NCBI GenBank assembly: GCA_005503215.1
Contig: SCNS01000035.1
Coordinates: forward strand, 1 to 33,580
Direction of reading: 5' to 3'
Origin: Sphingomonadaceae bacterium 3R27C6
Lineage (GTDB): Bacteria; Pseudomonadota; Alphaproteobacteria; Sphingomonadales; Sphingomonadaceae
DNA length: 33,580 bases
Part shown: piece after piece, positions 29,413 through 33,580 of the stretch
How positions within the stretch are numbered: the stretch's first letter is position 1
Layout: every line of letters begins with the position of its first letter
Position numbers and translations under genes: made by a program
The notes under the pieces: model-generated
Database searches by the model: none
What the model was told of the DNA's origin: nothing
What the model saw: only the letters and a program-made list of their open reading frames with translations

Positions 29413-31230
29413 ATGACCGACATTGCACCCGATCGACGGACCGTCCTCGCCGGGATTGGCGGCTTCGCCGTCGCCAGCGTCGCGGGGCCCGCCACCGCAA
29501 AAGAAAGCGGCGACGCCCGCCTCGACGCGCTGCTCTCCGCGCAATTCGAGCAAGGACTGCGCGACGACCCGACCCGCGCCACGTCGCTCGGTATCGACAC
29601 GGGCGTCCGCGCCGCCCTCCGCGCGCAATTCCCCGACTGGTCGCCCGCTGCGCGTGCCGCGCGAACGCGCCAGATCGACAGCGACCTTGCCGCGGTGCGC
29701 GCGATCAAGGGCGAGACGCTCGGCGATGCCGCGCGCATCGCGCATGACAGCGCCGAATTCGACCTCGTCACGCGCCAGCGGCTTGCCCGTTTCACTTATC
29801 ATACGGGCGGCTTCGGCCACCGCCCCGGCCCTTATGGCGTCACCCAGCTCGGCGGATTTTACACTGGGGTCAGCACCTTCCTCGACAGCCAGCATCCCGT
29901 GACGACCAAGGCCGACGCCGACGCCTATATGACGCGGCTTCAAGCGATCCCGACGCTGCTCGACGCGGACACCGAAATCGTAAAGGCGAATGCCGCGATG
30001 GGCGTCGTCGCACCGCGCTTCATCCTCGATCAGGCGCTGCAACAACTCGCACGCCTCCGCGATGGCGACGTCGGCGGCAAAACGCTTGTCGCCTCGATCG
30101 CCAAACGCAGCGCCGCGCTGGGCCTTTCGGGCTATGGCGAGAGCGCCGCGAAGGTGTTCGAGGGTCCGATCCGCGCCGCGCTCACCCGCCAGATCGACAC
30201 GCTGACCGCGTTGCTGCCGCGTGCCGGCACCGACGCCGGCGTCGCGCGCCTTCCCGATGGCGCGGCCTATTACGCCGCGACGCTCGCACAGCATACGACG
30301 ACCAGCCTCAGCGCCGCCGAAATCCACCGCATCGGCCGCGAGCAGGTCGCCGACCTGACATCGCGGATGGATGTGCTGCTGAAAGCGCAGGGCTATAAGG
30401 ACGGCAGCATCCGCGACCGGCTGAACGCGCTCGGCAAGGCCGAGGGCCAGTTGTTCGCCAATGACGACGCCGGCCGCGCCGAGATGCTCGCCTATCTCAA
30501 CGGCCTGCTCATCAAGATTCGCGGGCGCCTGCCCCAGGTGTTCAGCCGCCTTCCCAAGGCCCCCTATGAAATCCGCCGCGTCCCACCCGAAATCGAGATC
30601 GGTGCGCCGGGCGGGTCGGCGCAGGCGGGAACCCCCGATGGCTCGCGCCCCGGCATCTTTTTCATCAACCTGCGCGATACCGCCGAATGGCCGCGCTACA
30701 CGCTGCCGACCCTCGCCTATCACGAGGGCGCGCCGGGGCATTTGTTCGAGGGGGCGCTCAAATATGAGGACGCCGAACTGCCGCTTTATCGGCAGGCGGC
30801 GTCGGTGACGGCCTATGGCGAAGGCTGGGGCCTCTACGCCGAACAGGTCGCCGACGAACTCGGCATGTATGAGGACGATCCGCTCGGCAAGATCGGCTAT
30901 CTCGCTTCCTATGCGTTTCGCGCGTCGCGGCTCGTCGTCGACACCGGCATCCATGCGATGGGGTGGAGCCGCGAACAGGCGATCGATTATATGGTCGAGA
31001 ATTCGTCGAACTCGCCGAGCGCATCGCGCACCGAGATCGACCGCTATATCGTCTATCCGGGACAGGCCTGCGCCTACAAGGTTGGCCAGATCGCGATCAG
31101 CCGCGTGCGCGACGAGGTATCGCGGCGGCCGGGCTATGACATCAAGCGTTTCCACGACGTGGTGCTGGGCGCCGGGCGCATCCCGCTCGCGGTGCTCGAA
31201 CGCCGCGTTCGTGCGGCATTTCCGGCTTAG
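29413..31230 (+). CDS. DUF885-family exported protein (putative metallopeptidase-like)
   Basis: A 605-residue protein. The N-terminus MTDIAPDRRTVLAGIGGFAV has a twin-arginine signal, with cleavage near ATAKES (about residue 30), so it is exported folded, consistent with a bound cofactor. The DUF885 core shows YHEGAPGH at 436-443 (His437, Glu438, His443), and YGEGWGLYAEQ with Glu470, a set reminiscent of a zinc site with a downstream Glu; the YVYPGQACAYKVGQ-type motif (IVYPGQACAYKVGQIAI) follows near 550. Catalysis is not demonstrated for the family as far as I recall. ATG 29413 follows GGGGAGAAT. It is followed by a hairpin. Confidence 0.88.
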   Translation: MTDIAPDRRTVLAGIGGFAVASVAGPATAKESGDARLDALLSAQFEQGLRDDPTRATSLGIDTGVRAALRAQFPDWSPAARAARTRQIDSDLAAVRAIKGETLGDAARIAHDSAEFDLVTRQRLARFTYHTGGFGHRPGPYGVTQLGGFYTGVSTFLDSQHPVTTKADADAYMTRLQAIPTLLDADTEIVKANAAMGVVAPRFILDQALQQLARLRDGDVGGKTLVASIAKRSAALGLSGYGESAAKVFEGPIRAALTRQIDTLTALLPRAGTDAGVARLPDGAAYYAATLAQHTTTSLSAAEIHRIGREQVADLTSRMDVLLKAQGYKDGSIRDRLNALGKAEGQLFANDDAGRAEMLAYLNGLLIKIRGRLPQVFSRLPKAPYEIRRVPPEIEIGAPGGSAQAGTPDGSRPGIFFINLRDTAEWPRYTLPTLAYHEGAPGHLFEGALKYEDAELPLYRQAASVTAYGEGWGLYAEQVADELGMYEDDPLGKIGYLASYAFRASRLVVDTGIHAMGWSREQAIDYMVENSSNSPSASRTEIDRYIVYPGQACAYKVGQIAISRVRDEVSRRPGYDIKRFHDVVLGAGRIPLAVLERRVRAAFPA

Positions 31231-31240
31231 AAACAGGTAA

Positions 31241-31266
31241 GCCCCGTCGCATTTCTGCGGCGGGGC
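31241..31266 (+). terminator. hairpin after DUF885
   Basis: An 11-bp stem GCCCCGTCGCA/TGCGGCGGGGC (one G-U pair) with a TTTC loop starts 11 bp after the DUF885 stop. It is followed by TCCC, not a clear T-run. Confidence 0.7.
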
Positions 31267-31332
31267 TCCCTAGGTTCCGTCCGAAGACAGGAACCAGATT
31301 CTACCTTCTCTTTCGATCTAGTAGATGAGTGA

Positions 31333-31377
31333 AACGCCGCAGGTCCGATTTGGTTCCCGCGGCGTTCGAATTTTTTT
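31333..31377 (+). terminator. second hairpin with T-run between converging genes
   Basis: AACGCCGC (31333-31340) pairs with GCGGCGTT (31359-31366) across an 18-nt loop and is followed after CGAA by seven T residues (31371-31377). It terminates rightward transcription and is also placed to end the leftward DUF1328-type gene, whose stop codon lies inside the T-run. Confidence 0.65.
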
Positions 31378-31549
31378 ACGTGATCTTTCGCGCCGCGGCC
31401 GATCCGAGGATCAGGAACAGCACAACGAGCGCAAGACCGACGAAGAACAGGATCTTGGCGATCCCCGCCGCGGTGCCGGCAACGCCGCCAAAGCCGAGCA
31501 CGGCCGCGACGAGCGCGATCACTGCAAAGATCAAAGCCCATTTGAACAT
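31376..31549 (-). CDS. DUF1328-type small membrane protein
   Basis: A 57-residue peptide: two hydrophobic helices (MFKWALIFAVIALVAAVLGFGGVAG, about 3-22, and IAKILFFVGLALVVLFLILG, about 30-49), which matches the DUF1328/YtjA-like family of small membrane proteins. It is often associated with stress regulons. AAGGAG lies 7 nt before the ATG at 31549; the longer frame upstream is not used. An EcfG-type promoter lies 130 bp upstream. Confidence 0.88.
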   Translation of the reverse strand: MFKWALIFAVIALVAAVLGFGGVAGTAAGIAKILFFVGLALVVLFLILGSAAARKIT

Positions 31550-31678
31550 CGGATGTCTCCTTCGATTGCAGAGCAGGACACACGGCACCGGCTTCGAAAG
31601 CCCGCGAAACGGGTTTTTCGAATGACGAAACGGCGGGTGGCCGCGCCTCAAGTCTCTGATTGATGTGTACGAAGCTGA

Positions 31679-31703
31679 AACGACGGATGCCGACGAAGGT
31701 TCC
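31679..31703 (-). promoter_or_regulatory. EcfG-type (general stress) promoter for the DUF1328 gene
   Basis: On the minus strand GGAAC (31703-31699), 16 bp, then CGTT (31682-31679). This is exactly the GGAAC-N16/17-CGTT consensus described for alphaproteobacterial EcfG/SigT sigma factors controlled by PhyR-NepR. Predicted transcription would start about 120 nt before the DUF1328 start codon. Confidence 0.65.
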
Positions 31704-31788
31704 TGCAGTTCCTTCATGTCCCGACCGATAGGCTCTTGCCTATTCGGCCCGCGATGCGTTTATGGGTGCAACGATCGAGGGAGTTTTC

Positions 31789-32292
31789 ATGTATCTATCG
31801 CCTTTGAACCGGCTGCTCGCGGCGGCCGCACTGGGCTGCTGCATTCCGGCATCCGCTTCCGCCCAGCCGGCCGAAACGCCGTCTAACGAGGGCACCGCCT
31901 ATCTCAACAAGCAGATGGCGGCGCTCGCCGAACGTCACGGCGCCGACGGCTGGCGCATGACGCCCAGCGGGCTGCGCTGGCGCCGGATCGCGGGCGACGG
32001 CAGTGGCGCGCACCCCGGCCCGGCCGATAATGTCACCGTTCATTATGTCGGCACCTTCGCCGACGGCCGCGAATTCGACAGTTCGGTGCGGCGCGGCGAA
32101 CCGACGAGCTTTCCATTGAATCGTGTCATCGACGGCTGGCAGGAAGGCGTGCAGTTGATGGGCGTCGGCGACAAGGTCGAATTCGCGATCCCCTGGCAGC
32201 TCGCCTACGGCCCCGTCGGCAAGGGCCCGATCCCCGGCGGCGCGACCTTGCTGTTCACGGTCGAGCTGCTCGGCGTCGAACCGGCCGGATAA
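31789..32292 (+). CDS. exported FKBP-type peptidyl-prolyl isomerase
   Basis: A 167-residue proline isomerase for periplasmic protein folding. A signal peptide (NRLLAAAALGCCIPASASA, cleavage ASA-QP near residue 26) precedes the FKBP domain (about 75-165): VTVHYVGTFADGREFDSSVRRGEPTSFPLNRVIDGWQEGVQLMGVGDKVEFAIPWQLAYGPVGKGPIPGGATLLFTVELLGVE. The active-site aromatic and Asp residues (Tyr, Phe, FDSS, VI-GW, Y) are conserved; the dimerisation N-domain of FkpA is absent or reduced. The start at 31789 has GAGGGAG 6 nt upstream, better than the GTG-free frame to 31762. Confidence 0.93.
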   Translation: MYLSPLNRLLAAAALGCCIPASASAQPAETPSNEGTAYLNKQMAALAERHGADGWRMTPSGLRWRRIAGDGSGAHPGPADNVTVHYVGTFADGREFDSSVRRGEPTSFPLNRVIDGWQEGVQLMGVGDKVEFAIPWQLAYGPVGKGPIPGGATLLFTVELLGVEPAG

Positions 32293-32304
32293 TCTGCCGG
32301 GGCC

Positions 32305-32970
32305 TCAGGAAGCGGTGGCGCCGGGGCGCGGCTGGACGTGCAGCCGCGGAAAGACTGCCTCGAGCGGCTTGGTGTCGGGCAACACATAGACATACCCGCC
32401 CTTCTTCTGGAAAAGCGGACGAACGCTCTTGTTGTAGAGCGCCAGCGGGACGTTGATGCATCCGAAGGTGATGCGGTTGTCGTCGATGCCGGGCGACAGC
32501 ATCCGCTGGCGGCGGCGTTCCTTCTGGCTGCCCTTGGGGATCGGGTGGAGCGCCACCGAGGTGGCATAATCGACCCAGAGCACCCTCTGCCGTCCCGCCG
32601 CCATCCCGAATTTCGCCAGGAAGCGCCCGGCGGGCGTGGTTCGCTCGGCGGGGCCGATCTCGGCGAGATCCTTCGATCCGATCCCCGGGGTGGCCTCGTC
32701 GCCGAGCGCGACGCCGATCAGGACCGGCGCCCTGCCGAGGAATTTCCCTTCGGCATCGAACAGGAACAGCGACGCCGCGGGCTTGTCGATGATGATGTAC
32801 GGCAAGTCGCCATTGTCGCTGGACGCGGCAACCCAATCGGCGACCCGCGTCGCCGCCTCCGAGCGAATTGCCGCATCCGCGGTTTCGGCCTCACTGGCCG
32901 GCGCCGCCGATCCTGCGGACACCGGAACGGTCAGCGCGAATCCCGCAAGCGCCACGAAGCTTTTGATCAT
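32305..32970 (-). CDS. L,D-transpeptidase-like (YkuD-fold) exported protein
   Basis: A 221-residue exported protein: signal peptide (MIKSFVALAGFALTVPVSAGSA), then a YkuD-like catalytic domain. The catalytic Cys171 is in RITFGCINVPLALYNK, close to the S-x-G-C-[IV] motif; the preceding HPIPKGS holds the likely catalytic His. IIIDKPAASLFLFDAEGKFLGRAPVLIGVA (about 60-90) is the typical Y-x-V-x-x-x-x-Q-x-L substrate strand. It would cross-link or anchor peptidoglycan. The longer upstream frame (to 33108) is excluded because it runs through a strong palindrome. RBS is weak. Confidence 0.85.
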   Translation of the reverse strand: MIKSFVALAGFALTVPVSAGSAAPASEAETADAAIRSEAATRVADWVAASSDNGDLPYIIIDKPAASLFLFDAEGKFLGRAPVLIGVALGDEATPGIGSKDLAEIGPAERTTPAGRFLAKFGMAAGRQRVLWVDYATSVALHPIPKGSQKERRRQRMLSPGIDDNRITFGCINVPLALYNKSVRPLFQKKGGYVYVLPDTKPLEAVFPRLHVQPRPGATAS

Positions 32971-32992
32971 AGGTCGATGCACTCGAATAGTG

Positions 32993-33020
32993 GGCGCCGC
33001 CGCCCGCGGGCGACGGCGCC
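32993..33020. repeat. GC-rich inverted repeat in the L,D-transpeptidase leader
   Basis: GGCGCCG (32993-32999) pairs with CGGCGCC (33014-33020) around an inner GCCCGCGGGC palindrome, giving a very stable imperfect hairpin 23 bp upstream of the L,D-transpeptidase start. It could act as a terminator for the upstream lipoprotein or as a leader structure. Confidence 0.4.
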
Positions 33021-33042
33021 GAAAATCACGGTCGATCAGCTT

Positions 33043-33062
33043 TTGACGCCATATGGCGTCAA
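33043..33062. promoter_or_regulatory. perfect 20-bp palindrome
   Basis: TTGACGCCATATGGCGTCAA is exactly self-complementary over 20 bp. It overlaps the last codon and stop of the minus-strand lipoprotein gene and lies about 75 bp upstream of the L,D-transpeptidase. As RNA it forms GACGCC-ATAT-GGCGTC with a short A-run after it on the minus strand. Operator and terminator are both possible. Confidence 0.45.
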
Positions 33063-33358
33063 TTGCGCGGCCGCTTCTGCTGCGCCTGCATGCGCTGTTC
33101 GATGCCATCGACGCGGCCGCTCAGCTGATCGAGGCGCTGGCCATTATTCTGTGCCTGCCCCGATGCGGCCTGCGCTTCGGTCAATGCCTGCTTCGCGGTG
33201 GCGTCGGTCGCCTGCAATTGCGCTTCGAGCGCATCGACGCGCTGGCTCACAACGGCGACCTGCTCGCGCACGAAGCCTTTGGTCGCACAGCCGCCCAAAC
33301 CCAGGGAGCCGGCCAAAATAACCACCACGGGTGCTAGTTTTTTCAGAGATGGGGACAT
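33059..33358 (-). CDS. small coiled-coil lipoprotein
   Basis: A 99-residue predicted lipoprotein: signal peptide MSPSLKKLAPVVVILAGSLGLGGC with lipobox LGGC (Cys24), then a continuous heptad-like helix (VREQVAVVSQRVDALEAQLQATDATAKQALTEAQAASGQAQNNGQRLDQLSGRVDGIEQRMQ) and a short basic tail (AQQKRPRN). It resembles Lpp/OprI-type or Lpp-like spacer lipoproteins, but the C-terminal Lys for peptidoglycan linkage is not evident. AGGAGAATT precedes the ATG at 33358. An EcfG-type promoter lies about 110 bp upstream. Confidence 0.87.
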   Translation of the reverse strand: MSPSLKKLAPVVVILAGSLGLGGCATKGFVREQVAVVSQRVDALEAQLQATDATAKQALTEAQAASGQAQNNGQRLDQLSGRVDGIEQRMQAQQKRPRN

Positions 33359-33465
33359 AGGAATTCTCCTGATCGTTAAGCCCCCCACCCGGCCGGTCCA
33401 AGCCGAGCGACGCCGCGCAAACAACGCGATTCTGTCCGGCTGTGCATCGGTTCAGGCAGATGGAT

Positions 33466-33491
33466 AACGTCGGCATGTTGCCGCGGGTTCC
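33466..33491 (-). promoter_or_regulatory. EcfG-type (general stress) promoter for the coiled-coil lipoprotein
   Basis: On the minus strand GGAAC (33491-33487), 17 bp, CGTT (33469-33466), fitting the GGAAC-N16/17-CGTT consensus. It would place the start about 100 nt before the ATG at 33358. This is the second exact match in 1.8 kb, both aimed at small envelope genes. Confidence 0.65.
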
Positions 33492-33558
33492 GGGGCCTGA
33501 CCGGCGCAAAACGGCGGGCAGCCGAAGCCGGGATTATCGCGTCATCGATGCAGGATTT

Positions 33559-33580
33559 TGGTGGAGCGGTAGCGGGAATC
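33559..33580 (-). tRNA. possible 3' end of a tRNA-like gene cut by the window edge
   Basis: On the minus strand the window ends with GATTCCCGCTACCGCTCCACCA. This looks like the last part of a T arm and acceptor ending in CCA. The spacing between a possible T-loop (GATT) and the CCA is two bases longer than in a standard tRNA, so it may be a tRNA with CCA not in the standard place, part of a tmRNA-like RNA, or not an RNA gene at all. Confidence 0.3.

Noticed and set aside
29380..31155. 591-codon frame antisense to DUF885
   Set aside because: Same cause: codon bias of the real gene keeps the complementary frame open. No start signal and no recognisable motif.
31601..31620. Short CCCG-CGAAA-CGGG-TTTTT hairpin as a terminator
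   Set aside because: Only 4 bp of stem and it lies in the leader of the minus-strand DUF1328 gene, with no rightward gene ending there.

Overview
The window is GC-rich and gene-dense, and it looks like the chromosome of a sphingomonad-type alphaproteobacterium (Sphingopyxis/Sphingomonas group). Supporting signs are the order SUMT-DUF2849-cysI-DUF934-cysH, a UPF0262 gene, RcnB-like Arg-rich periplasmic proteins, an intergenic repeat with CACCCCGGCGAAGGCCGGGG-type ends, and two sites matching the alphaproteobacterial general-stress sigma (EcfG) promoter. This assignment is inference from protein families; no database was searched. Nearly everything is ordinary chromosomal gene content; I see no phage, plasmid, transposase or CRISPR array.

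Layout. 1-8.7 kb: tRNA-Leu(CAA), a coniferyl-aldehyde-type dehydrogenase, a secreted protein of unknown function, an acetyl-CoA acetyltransferase, an RcnB-like protein, a small lipoprotein, an SH3-domain protein, a D-2-hydroxyacid dehydrogenase, a small exported protein and a long nitronate-monooxygenase-like flavoprotein. 8.8-10.8 kb: a glycosyltransferase and an alpha/beta hydrolase, translationally coupled on the minus strand. 11-16.4 kb: astD, then the assimilatory sulfate reduction operon, in which SUMT makes the siroheme precursor, CysI reduces sulfite and CysH reduces APS. 16.5-20.5 kb: dnaB (minus) divergent from UPF0262-GH25-cdd-dcd. 20.5-24.9 kb: a GH5 glycosidase with a candidate LacI-type operator, DoxX, and a saccharopine-dehydrogenase-like reductase coupled to a thioesterase.

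24.9-27.8 kb (minus): an operon-like set of EF-hand protein, OmpR-type regulator and histidine kinase. 27.8-33.6 kb: a lipoprotein esterase, a small membrane protein, a Tat-exported DUF885 protein, a DUF1328-type stress peptide, an exported FKBP isomerase, an L,D-transpeptidase-like protein and a coiled-coil lipoprotein, mostly envelope functions.

The most interesting non-coding signals are: (1) an identical 16-bp direct-repeat motif upstream of both the EF-hand/two-component operon and the distant RcnB-like gene, suggesting a small envelope or metal/calcium regulon; (2) tandem DnaA-box-like sites in the dnaB promoter region; (3) two EcfG-type promoters in front of small envelope genes; and (4) several perfect or near-perfect palindromes in promoter regions (20510, 22897, 29302, 33043).
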